NCBI RefSeq assembly: GCF_014764365.1
Contig: NZ_CP061718.1
Coordinates: 1,240,001-1,304,000, forward strand
Direction: 5' to 3'
DNA from: Roseococcus microcysteis
Lineage (GTDB): Bacteria > Pseudomonadota > Alphaproteobacteria > Acetobacterales > Acetobacteraceae
DNA length: 64,000 bases
How positions within the stretch are numbered: position 1 is the first letter of the stretch; the number at the start of each line of letters is the position of its first letter. This document shows, in pieces, positions 30,676-39,925 of the stretch. The translations under genes were made by a program, and so were the position numbers. The notes beneath the pieces are model-generated. The model ran no database searches and was not told the origin of the DNA. It saw nothing but the letters and a program-made list of their open reading frames with translations.

Positions 30676-31641
30676 ATGAACCGCCGCAGCCTGCTGCTTG
30701 CCACCCCTGCCCTGGCGATGCCCGCCATCGCGCGCGCCCAGGGCGGTTTTCCTGACCGGCCCATCCGCGTCATCATCGGCTACCCGGCCGGCGGCGGCAC
30801 CGATGTGGTGGGCCGCCCCATCATGACGCGCCTCTCCGAGCATCTGGGCGTGCCTGTCGTGGTCGAGAACCGCGCCGGCGCCAATGGCAACATCGCCATG
30901 GAGCACATGACGCGCGTGGAGCCGGACGGATACACGCTGTTCATGGGCGATGCGGGCAATCTCGGCATCACCCACGCGCTCTACCCCAGCCTGCCCTTCG
31001 ACACGCAGCGGGACTTCGTGGGCGTGGCGCAGCTCACCGCCGGGCCGGTCGTGCTGGTCATCGGCGGCGGCGTGCCGGCGCGGGACCTGGCCGAATGGAC
31101 CGCCCTGCTGAAGTCGCGGCCCGAGGCCTTCAACTTCGGCTCGGCCGGGGTGGGGTCGGGGCCGCATCTCTTCTACGAAAGCTGGCGGCGCGCGGCCGGC
31201 GTCTCCATGACGCATGTGCCCTATCGCGGCACCGGGCCCGCCCTGGTCGGGCTGCTGGCGGGCGATGTGCACATGATGATCGGCAATTACGGCGTCTTCC
31301 GCGGGGCGCATGAGGCGGGGCGGGTGAAGGTGTTGGCCATCTCCACCCCCGCGCGCCATCCGAACCTGCCCGACATCCCCACGGTGCGCGAGGCCGGGAC
31401 GGATTGGGGCGTGATCGGCTTCAACGGCATCATCGCCCCGCGCCGCATCGCGCCCGAGCGGCGGCAGCGGCTGGAGGATGGGTTCCGCCACGTCATGTCC
31501 CAGCCCGAGATGCGTGAGCAGATGCACGGCTTCGGCTCGCTGGTGGATTTCGCGCCGGGCGCCGATCTCGACCGCCGCATGGCCGCCGAGCGCGAAAGCT
31601 GGACGCGCCTGGTGCGCGAGGCGAACATCCAACCCGAATAA
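30676..31641 (+). CDS. Bug/TctC-family tripartite tricarboxylate transporter substrate-binding protein
   Basis: A 321-residue periplasmic binding protein. The N-terminus MNRRSLLLATPALAMPAIARAQ is a signal peptide, possibly Tat-type (double Arg). The mature protein begins FPDRPIRVIIGYPAGGGTDVVGRP, the Bug-family hallmark. The ligand-loop segment VVENRAGANGNIAMEHM and YRGTGPALVGLLAGDVHMMI follow. Such proteins bind carboxylates or aromatic acids and either feed a TctAB permease or act as sensors. No permease genes adjoin it; the closest partner is the amidohydrolase 15 bp downstream, so both likely serve one substrate. The ATG was chosen at the signal peptide. Confidence 0.9.
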   Translation: MNRRSLLLATPALAMPAIARAQGGFPDRPIRVIIGYPAGGGTDVVGRPIMTRLSEHLGVPVVVENRAGANGNIAMEHMTRVEPDGYTLFMGDAGNLGITHALYPSLPFDTQRDFVGVAQLTAGPVVLVIGGGVPARDLAEWTALLKSRPEAFNFGSAGVGSGPHLFYESWRRAAGVSMTHVPYRGTGPALVGLLAGDVHMMIGNYGVFRGAHEAGRVKVLAISTPARHPNLPDIPTVREAGTDWGVIGFNGIIAPRRIAPERRQRLEDGFRHVMSQPEMREQMHGFGSLVDFAPGADLDRRMAAERESWTRLVREANIQPE

Positions 31642-31656
31642 AGGGAGGGCGCGCGC

Positions 31657-33099
31657 ATGACGCGGCTGATCACCAACGCCACCATCGTCACCGGCGATGA
31701 CGCGAACACCATCTGGCATGGCGGCGCCATCGCCATCGAGGGCAGGCGCATCGCGGGGCTGGGGCCCGCGGCGGAAATGGCGGCGCGCTTCCCGGATGCC
31801 GAGGTGCTGAATGCGCGCGGCCGCGCCGTCTTCCCCGGCTTCGCCAACATCCACACGCATCTCGTGATGACCATGGCGCGCGGGGTCTTCGAGGATCTCT
31901 CGCCGCCGCACCAACCGCCTTTCGATGGCGGGCTCTCGCCCATCCCGCTCCCGCCGATGACGGCGCATGAGCAGAAGGTGATGTGCCAGCTGGGCGCGCT
32001 GGAGGCCATCCGCTCCGGCACCACGGCGGTGCTGGAGGATGCGGCGGGCATCGAGGGCTATGCCCAGGCCATGCTCGACACCGGACTGCGGATGCTGCTG
32101 GCCGAGCGCGCCTGGGACCGTGCGGGGGCCTCCATCGGCGATCCTTCGGAGTTCCGGCGCGACCCGGCGCTGGGCGCGCGCGGCGTGCAGCGCATCCGCG
32201 ACCTGCACGCGAAATGGCATGGCGCGGGGGATGGGCGGATCACGGTGGGCGTCTCGGCCTGGGCGCCCGATGTGTGCTCGGCGGAGTTGCTGCGCGAGCT
32301 GCGGGCGCTGCAGCAGGAGCTGAACACGGTCTGCACCATTCACCTCAACCAGATCTGGGGCGAGGTCGCGGCCATCAAGGCACACCACAACATGCTGCCC
32401 AGCGAGTTCCTGGACAGCATCGGCTTCATCCATGACCGGATGATCGGGGCGCATTGCCGCTGCATGGCGCCCTTCGAGGAGAAGGTGCTGGGGAAACACC
32501 GCGCGCATGTCGCCTTCAACTCCGCCATCGCGGCGCGGCGGGGGCTTTCGCCGCGCGTGTGCGAGATGGAAGAGGCCGGCTGCAACATCGCCATGGGCAC
32601 GGACAACATGGCCGAGGACATGGTGGAGGTGATGCGCACCGGCCTCTTCATGGAGCGCGTGCGCCGCCAGGATGGCCGCAACCCCACGCCCGAGGAGGCG
32701 CTGCGCTGGGCCACGCGCAATGGCTACAAGGCCATGGGCATCGCGGGCGGCGGTTGGCTGGCGGAGGGGAACCTCGCGGACCTCATCATGATCCGGGTGG
32801 ACCGGGCACATCTGGCGCCCTTCCTGCGGCCCGTGGCGGCCTTCGTGCACCAGGGCCAGGCGAGCGACGTCTCGGACGTGATGGTGGATGGCGAATGGGT
32901 GATGCGCGACGGGGTGGTGCTGACCATGGACGAGGCGGCGATCGTGGCGGAGGCGGAGGAGATCGCCTCGCGCGCCTGGGCCCGGCTCTTTGCGGAGAAC
33001 CCGGGGATCGAGATCCCCGAGGGGTTCCGGCCGCTGCCGGCCCATGTGGCCGATGGCGCGACGCGCGTCGCCATGCAGCCGGTGTCGAAGAGCGGGTGA
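31657..33099 (+). CDS. Amidohydrolase family protein (TrzA/AtzA-like deaminase or hydrolase)
   Basis: A 480-residue metal-dependent hydrolase of the amidohydrolase superfamily. His66 and His68 (NIHTHL), His229 (TIHLNQ), His266 (GAHCRC) and Asp316 (MGTDNMAED) occupy the metal and catalytic positions of the single-metal subtype. GNLADLIMIRVDRAHLAPF near residue 371 is the typical C-terminal beta-sandwich return. Relatives deaminate or dechlorinate guanine, cytosine, adenosine or triazines. The exact substrate cannot be read from sequence. It is 15 bp behind a Bug-type binding protein, suggesting catabolism of an imported compound. It converges with adhC. Confidence 0.85.
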   Translation: MTRLITNATIVTGDDANTIWHGGAIAIEGRRIAGLGPAAEMAARFPDAEVLNARGRAVFPGFANIHTHLVMTMARGVFEDLSPPHQPPFDGGLSPIPLPPMTAHEQKVMCQLGALEAIRSGTTAVLEDAAGIEGYAQAMLDTGLRMLLAERAWDRAGASIGDPSEFRRDPALGARGVQRIRDLHAKWHGAGDGRITVGVSAWAPDVCSAELLRELRALQQELNTVCTIHLNQIWGEVAAIKAHHNMLPSEFLDSIGFIHDRMIGAHCRCMAPFEEKVLGKHRAHVAFNSAIAARRGLSPRVCEMEEAGCNIAMGTDNMAEDMVEVMRTGLFMERVRRQDGRNPTPEEALRWATRNGYKAMGIAGGGWLAEGNLADLIMIRVDRAHLAPFLRPVAAFVHQGQASDVSDVMVDGEWVMRDGVVLTMDEAAIVAEAEEIASRAWARLFAENPGIEIPEGFRPLPAHVADGATRVAMQPVSKSG

Positions 33100-33118
33100 A
33101 CCCGCCCTTCGTGGTGCC

Positions 33119-34255
<1,137 letters not shown>

Positions 34256-34287
34256 GGGGCGTCTCCTTCGCGAATCACCGGCGCAAC

Positions 34288-35472
34288 TTAGCCAGCCGCG
34301 CGCCCCCGGTCCAACAGCGCCATCACGAAGCCCAGCAGCGCCAGCAGCCCCACCACGGCCAGCATCCACAGCGCGGGCGTGTAGCTGTCGCTCCATTGCC
34401 AGGCCAGGGCCACGACCAGCGGGGCGAAGGCGCGCATGGGGGCGCTGGCCATGGCGAGCGCGCCGGTGACGGCGCCATAGCCCTCGCGCCCCAGGATTTC
34501 GGCCGGCGCCCCGGCGCGCACGATGGACATGAGGCCATCGGCCACCGCCCAGCCCATGGTGAAGATCAGGATCCAGCCGAAGGTGGACGGCACCAGCGCC
34601 AGCCAGACCATGGCGAGCGGCATCAGCACCGTGCAGATCAGCCCCACCACGGCGATGCGCGCGCGCGGACCCAGCGCGAAAAGGCAGGCCCGCGCCGCCA
34701 CCTGGAAGGGCCCGTGCAGGGCCGCGAGCCACAGCACGCTGACCTCGTCCAGCCCGCGTTCGCGCAGCAGCGGCACGAGATGCGCGGCCAGCCCCACCCC
34801 CACGAAGGAATGCGCGGACAGCACGAGTGCCAGGCCCCAGAAGGCCGGGCGGCGCAGCGCGGCCGCGAGGCTGAAGGGCGCCGCGCCGGCCCGTGGCGGG
34901 GGCGGCCGCGCATCCTGGAACTGCCACAGCGCCAGCAGCCCCGCGCAGCACTGGATGCCCGCCAGCACCCAGAGCGCGCCGCGCCAGCCGAAGGACTGGA
35001 TCAGCATCTCGGCCAGCGGGATGAAGATGGTGGCGGTGAAGCCCGTGATGAAGGTGATGCCGGTGATGACGCGCATGGGCTGCTTGGCCAGCGACACCAC
35101 CACCGCCATGGCCGGCGACCACAGCGCCGTCGCGTGCACAAGCCCCATGGCGAACCAGACGAGGTAGAAGGCCCAGAGGCTCTCCACCAGCGCCCAGGCC
35201 ACCAGCACCAAGGCGCCCGCGATGCCGCCCAGGCCCAGCGGCAGCCGCCCCCCGTTGCGGTCCACGAAGCGGCCCACATGCACGGCGGCCAGGCCCGAGA
35301 GCAGCAGCCCCAGCGTCAGCGCCCCGCTGATGGAGGCGCGCGCCCAGCCGAGGTCGCGCTCCATGGGCTCGATGAACAGGGTGAAGGGCACGAAGAGCGT
35401 GCCCCAGCCCAGCACCTGGTTGATCGCGATGCCGAAGATCAGCGCGCGGTCGCTGGTGCGCGAGAGGGGCAT
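34288..35472 (-). CDS. MFS transporter
   Basis: A 394-residue carrier with about 12 hydrophobic segments. The N-terminal half has GIAINQVLGWGTLFVPF, and the A-motif region is HVGRFVDRNGGRLPLGLG. The loop between the two halves (residues ~186-198) is short and Pro/Arg-rich. The family is close to the monocarboxylate/oxalate-type MFS proteins of alphaproteobacteria; the substrate is unknown. It sits between the C39-like gene and adhC on the minus strand, 9 bp from the former, and may be the distal part of the opp transcript. Confidence 0.85.
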   Translation of the reverse strand: MPLSRTSDRALIFGIAINQVLGWGTLFVPFTLFIEPMERDLGWARASISGALTLGLLLSGLAAVHVGRFVDRNGGRLPLGLGGIAGALVLVAWALVESLWAFYLVWFAMGLVHATALWSPAMAVVVSLAKQPMRVITGITFITGFTATIFIPLAEMLIQSFGWRGALWVLAGIQCCAGLLALWQFQDARPPPPRAGAAPFSLAAALRRPAFWGLALVLSAHSFVGVGLAAHLVPLLRERGLDEVSVLWLAALHGPFQVAARACLFALGPRARIAVVGLICTVLMPLAMVWLALVPSTFGWILIFTMGWAVADGLMSIVRAGAPAEILGREGYGAVTGALAMASAPMRAFAPLVVALAWQWSDSYTPALWMLAVVGLLALLGFVMALLDRGRAAG

Positions 35473-35481
35473 GGGGCCTTT

Positions 35482-36066
35482 CTACGGCCCGATCAGGATG
35501 CCGCGGTCCGCATGGTAGCGTTGGAAATCCTCGGCGCGAAGCCGGGCGTCGCGCCGCGTCGCCTCGTCATGGCCGGAGGGGTTGTGGAAGCGCCACCGCC
35601 CTTCCCCATCGGTGCCGAAGACCAGCACCAGGTGGCCGCCGCGCCGGGGCGGCGCCACCTCCGGCGTGCGGATCGTGGCGTGGACGGAGGCGATGTAGAG
35701 CTGGCCGGGGGCGAGCGCCGGCATGGGCTCGTCCAGCACGATGCGCGCCGGAATGCCGCGCGCGTGCAGCCAGGCGACGGCGCCGGCGTAGATCAGGCCG
35801 CGGATTTCGCCATCCGGTTCCTCGACATAGCCGCCGAGCGCCTGCACGGCGCGGCGCAGGTCATGGATGCGGTGTGCCTCGCCCCGCGCGGCCATGGCCA
35901 TGCGCAGGCAGGCCATGCCGCAGAGGTGGTGCGCCCAGCGGGCATATTCCGCGGGGCTTTCCGCGCCCGAATCGCGCCAGAGCGGGTCCGTCGCCGCGTC
36001 CCGCCCGGCGAGGAATTCGGGAACCAGCGCGGCTGATTCCCATTGGGCGAAATAGGGCGGGATCAC
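35482..36066 (-). CDS. C39-like (papain-fold) cysteine peptidase family protein
   Basis: A 194-residue protein starting with GTG inside the oppF stop codon (GTGA). It resembles the peptidase_C39_2 group: PYFAQWESAALVP at the N-terminus, a candidate catalytic Cys in WAHHLCGMACLRMAM (residues ~44-58), His in GGHLVLVFG and Asn/Asp in FHNPSGHDE. This is the Cys-His-Asn order of papain-like folds. No signal peptide or membrane segment is visible, so it is likely cytoplasmic. Being tightly coupled to a dipeptide importer suggests processing of an imported peptide, which is an inference. Confidence 0.65.
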   Translation of the reverse strand: MIPPYFAQWESAALVPEFLAGRDAATDPLWRDSGAESPAEYARWAHHLCGMACLRMAMAARGEAHRIHDLRRAVQALGGYVEEPDGEIRGLIYAGAVAWLHARGIPARIVLDEPMPALAPGQLYIASVHATIRTPEVAPPRRGGHLVLVFGTDGEGRWRFHNPSGHDEATRRDARLRAEDFQRYHADRGILIGP

Positions 36067-37067
36067 CCGTTCAGATGGCAGGCGGAGAAGTGGCCCGGGG
36101 CAATCTCGCGCAGCTTCGGCACCTCCTGGCTGCAGCGCGGCATGGCGTGCGGGCAGCGGGGGTGGAAGTGGCAGCCGGTGGGCGGGTTCAGCGGCGAGGG
36201 GATTTCCCCCTTCACCGTGGTGAAGGCCCGCTTGCGCGCCTCGATCCGCGGCACCGAGGCCAGCAGCGACACGGTGTAGGGGTGGTTCGCGCGGGCGAAG
36301 ATTTCCTCGGCCGGCGCCTGCTCCACCACCCGGCCCAGATACATGATGACCACGCGGTCGCTGAGATGCTCCACCACGCTGAGGTCATGGCTGATGAAGA
36401 GGTAGGTGAGATCCAGCTCCTGCCGCAGCTTCATGAACAGGTTCAGGATCTGCGCCTGGATGGAGACGTCCAGCGCCGCCACCGCCTCGTCGCAAACGAT
36501 GAATTCGGGCTTCACGGCGAGCGCGCGCGCGATGCCGATGCGCTGGCGCTGCCCGCCGGAGAACTGGTGCGGGTAGCGGCGCTTGAAGGCGGGGTCGAGG
36601 CCCGCGCGGCGCATCTGCTCCTCCACATAGGGGCCGAAGCCGGCGCGGGTGGTCATGCCATGCACCAGCGGCGCCTCGCCCACGATGTCCTCCACCCGCA
36701 TGCGCGGGTTCAGCGAGGCATAGGGGTCCTGGAAGATCATCTGCGCGCGCAGCCGGGCCTCGCGTGAGGCGGGGCCGTCCAGCTTCGTCACATCCTTGCC
36801 GCGCCAGAGCACCTGGCCGTTCGAGGGCGGCATGATGCCGGCGGCGATGCGGCCCAGCGTGGACTTGCCGCAGCCGCTCTCGCCCACCAGCCCCACCACC
36901 TCACCCTTGCGGATGCCGAGGGTGACGTCGTCCACGGCGTGCACCACCTCCTCGCGCAGGGGCGCGCCGAGGAAGCGGGCAATCTTGCCGGCGAAGTCGA
37001 GCTTCTTCTCGAAGCGGCGCGAGACGCCGCGCAGCTCCAGCAGGGGGGTTTGGGTCGTGGCGCTCAT
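36063..37067 (-). CDS. oppF: Dipeptide/oligopeptide ABC transporter ATP-binding protein (OppF type)
   Basis: A 334-residue ATPase of the peptide/nickel importer class. Walker A is GESGCGKSTLGR near residue 60, the Q-loop is MIFQDPYASLNPRM, the signature is FSGGQRQRIGIARAL, and Walker B is EFIVCDEAVAALDVS with LFISHDLSVVEHLS after it. The C-terminal oligopeptide domain with CHFHPRCPHAMPRC (a Cys cluster) is typical of OppD/OppF. It pairs with the upstream OppD; its start overlaps the oppD stop and its stop overlaps the C39-like gene. Confidence 0.93.
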   Translation of the reverse strand: MSATTQTPLLELRGVSRRFEKKLDFAGKIARFLGAPLREEVVHAVDDVTLGIRKGEVVGLVGESGCGKSTLGRIAAGIMPPSNGQVLWRGKDVTKLDGPASREARLRAQMIFQDPYASLNPRMRVEDIVGEAPLVHGMTTRAGFGPYVEEQMRRAGLDPAFKRRYPHQFSGGQRQRIGIARALAVKPEFIVCDEAVAALDVSIQAQILNLFMKLRQELDLTYLFISHDLSVVEHLSDRVVIMYLGRVVEQAPAEEIFARANHPYTVSLLASVPRIEARKRAFTTVKGEIPSPLNPPTGCHFHPRCPHAMPRCSQEVPKLREIAPGHFSACHLNG

Positions 37068-38041
37068 GCCTCCGCCCCTTCCAGATGCGGGTGGAAACAG
37101 CGGGCGCGGCGGCCCGGGCGCAGCTTGAACAGCTCCGGCACGGCGAGGCAGGCCTCGTCCGCGCGCGGGCAGCGGCTGCGGAAGGCGCAGCCGGCCGGCA
37201 GCTTGAGCAGGGAGGGCGTCATGCCCGGGATTTGCCGCAGCGGCTCGCCCCGGCGGTTACGGCTGGGGACGGAGCCGATGAGGCCCACCGTGTAGGGGTG
37301 GAAGGGCACGTCGAGCACCGCGCTCACCTCGCCGCTTTCCACGATGCGGCCGGCATACATGACGGCGATTTCGTCCGCGAGGCCGGCGACCACCGAGAGG
37401 TCATGCGTGATCCAGATCAGGCTCGTGCCCGTGGTGGCGGCGAGCTTCTGCACCTCGGCCAGGATCTGGCCCTGGATGGTGACGTCCAGCGCCGTGGTGG
37501 GCTCGTCCGCGATGATGAGCTCGGGCCGGTGCAGCAGGGCGATGGCGATGGCGACGCGCTGGCGCATGCCGCCCGAGAATTGGTGCGGGTAGGATTTCAG
37601 CCGCTCCTCCGGCGAGGGGATGCCGACCATGCCCAGCGCGTCGCGCGAGCGCTGGCGGGCCTCCTCGCGGCTGACCTTCTCATGCGCCAGGACCGTCTCG
37701 ATCATCTGCGTGTCCACCCGGAGCACCGGGTTCAGCGTCATCATCGGGTCCTGGAAGATCATGGCGATGCGGTTGCCGCGCAGGTGGCGGAGTTCCTCCT
37801 CGCTGGCGGTGGCGAGGTTGCGGCCGTGGAAGAGGATCTCGCCCTCCACCACGCGCCCCGGCGGGTCCACGAGGCCGATGATGGAGAAGCCGGTCACGGT
37901 CTTGCCCGAGCCGGATTCACCGACCAGCCCCAGCACCTGGCCACGGCCCACGGTGAAGCTGACGCCGTCCACGGCCTTGACCACGCCCGCGCGCGTGAAG
38001 AAATGCGTGCGGAGGTTCCGCACTTCCAAGGTGGTGCTCAT
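37064..38041 (-). CDS. oppD: Dipeptide/oligopeptide ABC transporter ATP-binding protein (OppD type)
   Basis: A 325-residue ATPase with Walker [15 protein letters not shown] near residue 40, Q-loop [14 protein letters not shown], signature [15 protein letters not shown] and Walker [16 protein letters not shown], followed by [15 protein letters not shown]. The C-terminal domain carries the peptide-importer motif with a Cys cluster ([14 protein letters not shown]). The ATG follows the oppC stop by one base, and its 3' end overlaps oppF. It supplies energy for the OppBC channel. Confidence 0.93.
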   Translation of the reverse strand: MSTTLEVRNLRTHFFTRAGVVKAVDGVSFTVGRGQVLGLVGESGSGKTVTGFSIIGLVDPPGRVVEGEILFHGRNLATASEEELRHLRGNRIAMIFQDPMMTLNPVLRVDTQMIETVLAHEKVSREEARQRSRDALGMVGIPSPEERLKSYPHQFSGGMRQRVAIAIALLHRPELIIADEPTTALDVTIQGQILAEVQKLAATTGTSLIWITHDLSVVAGLADEIAVMYAGRIVESGEVSAVLDVPFHPYTVGLIGSVPSRNRRGEPLRQIPGMTPSLLKLPAGCAFRSRCPRADEACLAVPELFKLRPGRRARCFHPHLEGAEA

Positions 38042-38042
38042 C

Positions 38043-38954
38043 TTACTTCTTCAGCCTCGGGTTCAGAACATCCCGGAGGTGATCGCCCATCAGGTTGATG
38101 GACACGATCGTGATCAGCAGCGCGATGCCCGGGTAGAAGCTGATCCAGTAATTGCCGCTCAGCATGTATTCGAACCCGTTGGCGATGAGCAGGCCGAGCG
38201 AGGGCTCGGTGATGGGCACGCCGAGGCCGAGGAAGGACAAGGTCGCCTCCAGCGCGATGGCGCGCGCGATCTGAATGGTGCCGATGACGATCAGCGGCGG
38301 CAGGCAGTTCGGGAACAGATGCCGGAACAGGATGCGCCGCGTGGGCAGCACGAGGCATTGCGCGGCCTCGATGTATTCGCGCCGGCGTTCCACCAGGGCC
38401 GAGCCGCGCACCGTCCGCGCGTAATAGGCCCATTCCACGATGACCAGCGCGATGACGACGTTCAGCACGCCCTTGCCCAGGAAGGCCAGGATCATCAGCG
38501 CGGCCAGGATGGTGGGGAAGGACAGCTGCAAATCCACCAGACGCATGATGAAGCTGTCGGTCCGCCCGCCCGCATAGGCCGCCAGCAGCCCGAGCGAGGC
38601 GCCCACCAGGCAGGCGATGATGGCCGAGCCGATGCCCACGATCAGCGAGATGCGCAGCCCGTAGATGATGCCCGAAAGCATGTCCCGCCCCTGGTCATCG
38701 GTGCCGAGCCAGTGGGTGATGCCCGTGCCGCCGACCTCGCCGGGCGGCAGGCGCCCGTCCATGATGTCGAGCTGCGCGAGGTCATAGGGGTTCTGCGGCG
38801 CGATCCAGGGCGCGAAGATGGCCAGCAGGGCGATGGTCACGAAGACCAGCAGCCCGCCGACGGCCACCTTGTTGGCCGCGAATTCGGAGACGAAGCGGCG
38901 GAAGGGGGTCTCTTCCTTCGCCGCGACGGGGGCCGATGCGGTGGTGTCGCTCAT
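38043..38954 (-). CDS. oppC: Dipeptide ABC transporter permease (OppC/DppC type)
   Basis: A 303-residue inner-membrane permease with an N-terminal OppC_N segment (FRRFVSEFAANKVAVGGLLVF) and six predicted spans. It has the HWLGTDDQGRDMLSGIIYG motif typical of DppC/OppC, then LVDLQLSFPTILAALMI, and the EAA-loop EAAQCLVLPTRRILFRHLFP that docks with the ATPases. It begins at an ATGA overlap with oppB. The order A-B-C-D-F is the standard one. Confidence 0.94.
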   Translation of the reverse strand: MSDTTASAPVAAKEETPFRRFVSEFAANKVAVGGLLVFVTIALLAIFAPWIAPQNPYDLAQLDIMDGRLPPGEVGGTGITHWLGTDDQGRDMLSGIIYGLRISLIVGIGSAIIACLVGASLGLLAAYAGGRTDSFIMRLVDLQLSFPTILAALMILAFLGKGVLNVVIALVIVEWAYYARTVRGSALVERRREYIEAAQCLVLPTRRILFRHLFPNCLPPLIVIGTIQIARAIALEATLSFLGLGVPITEPSLGLLIANGFEYMLSGNYWISFYPGIALLITIVSINLMGDHLRDVLNPRLKK

Positions 38955-39925
38955 GCCTTGGACTCCAGCCGCACCCGGGGGTCCAGCACCGAATAGAGGA
39001 TGTCCACGATCAGATTGATGGTGATGAACATGAGCACGATGACCATGAGGTAGGCGACGATCACGGGCCTATCGAGCACGTTGATGCTGTCGATGATGAG
39101 CTTGCCCATGCCCGGCCAGGCGAAGACCGTCTCCGTCACCACCGAGAAGGCGATGGTGGAACCCAGCTCCAGCCCCACCACCGTCACGACCGGGATCAGG
39201 ATGTTCTTGAACACATGCACGAAGGTGACGCGCGTGGGCGAGAGCCCCTTGGCGCGGGCGAACTTCACATAATCCATCAGCATCGCCTCCCGCACGCCCG
39301 AGCGCGTGAGGCGGATGACGAGGCTGATCTTGAACAAGGCGAGGTTGAAGGCCGGCATGGCCAGATGCGCCCAGCCATTGGCCGTCAGGAAGGACCAGTG
39401 CAGGCCCAGGATCTGCACCGTCTCGCCCCGGCCCGAACTGGGCAGCCAGCCCAGCTGCACGGCGAAGACCATGATGAGCATGAGCCCCACCCAGAAGGTG
39501 GGCAGCGAGAAGCCCAGGATGCTGCCCGCCATGATGACGCGCGAGCCGATGCTCTCCGGCTTCAGCCCCGCATAGAGACCCAGCGGCAGGCCGATCAGCA
39601 CCGAGAGGAACATGGCCCCGAAGGCCAGCTCCAGCGTCGCCGGCATGCGGTTGAGGATGAGCTGCAAGGCAGGTTCGTTGAACACGAAGCTGCGCCCCAG
39701 ATCCCCCCGCAGCGCGTTCTGCAGGAAGACCAGGTATTGCTGCCACAGCGGCAGGTCGAGCCCGAGGGCGGCGATGGCGCGCTCACGCTCCATCTGGTCG
39801 GCGTCGGGCGAGATCAGGATCTCGACCGGGTCGCCGATGGCATAGACGCCCACGAAGACGATGACGCTCATGGCCAGAAGGACCATGAGCGACTGGAGAA
39901 TCCGCCGCAGCAGGTAGACGGTCAT
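38951..39925 (-). CDS. oppB: Dipeptide ABC transporter permease (OppB/DppB type)
   Basis: A 324-residue permease: YLLRRILQSLMVLLAMSVIVF at the N-terminus is the classic DppB start, and about six spans follow. The ATPase-docking loop is YVKFARAKGLSPTRVTFVHV near residue 220, and VTETVFAWPGMGKLIIDSI is typical of the family. Start overlaps the oppA stop and the end overlaps oppC. It forms the channel together with OppC. Confidence 0.94.
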   Translation of the reverse strand: MTVYLLRRILQSLMVLLAMSVIVFVGVYAIGDPVEILISPDADQMERERAIAALGLDLPLWQQYLVFLQNALRGDLGRSFVFNEPALQLILNRMPATLELAFGAMFLSVLIGLPLGLYAGLKPESIGSRVIMAGSILGFSLPTFWVGLMLIMVFAVQLGWLPSSGRGETVQILGLHWSFLTANGWAHLAMPAFNLALFKISLVIRLTRSGVREAMLMDYVKFARAKGLSPTRVTFVHVFKNILIPVVTVVGLELGSTIAFSVVTETVFAWPGMGKLIIDSINVLDRPVIVAYLMVIVLMFITINLIVDILYSVLDPRVRLESKA

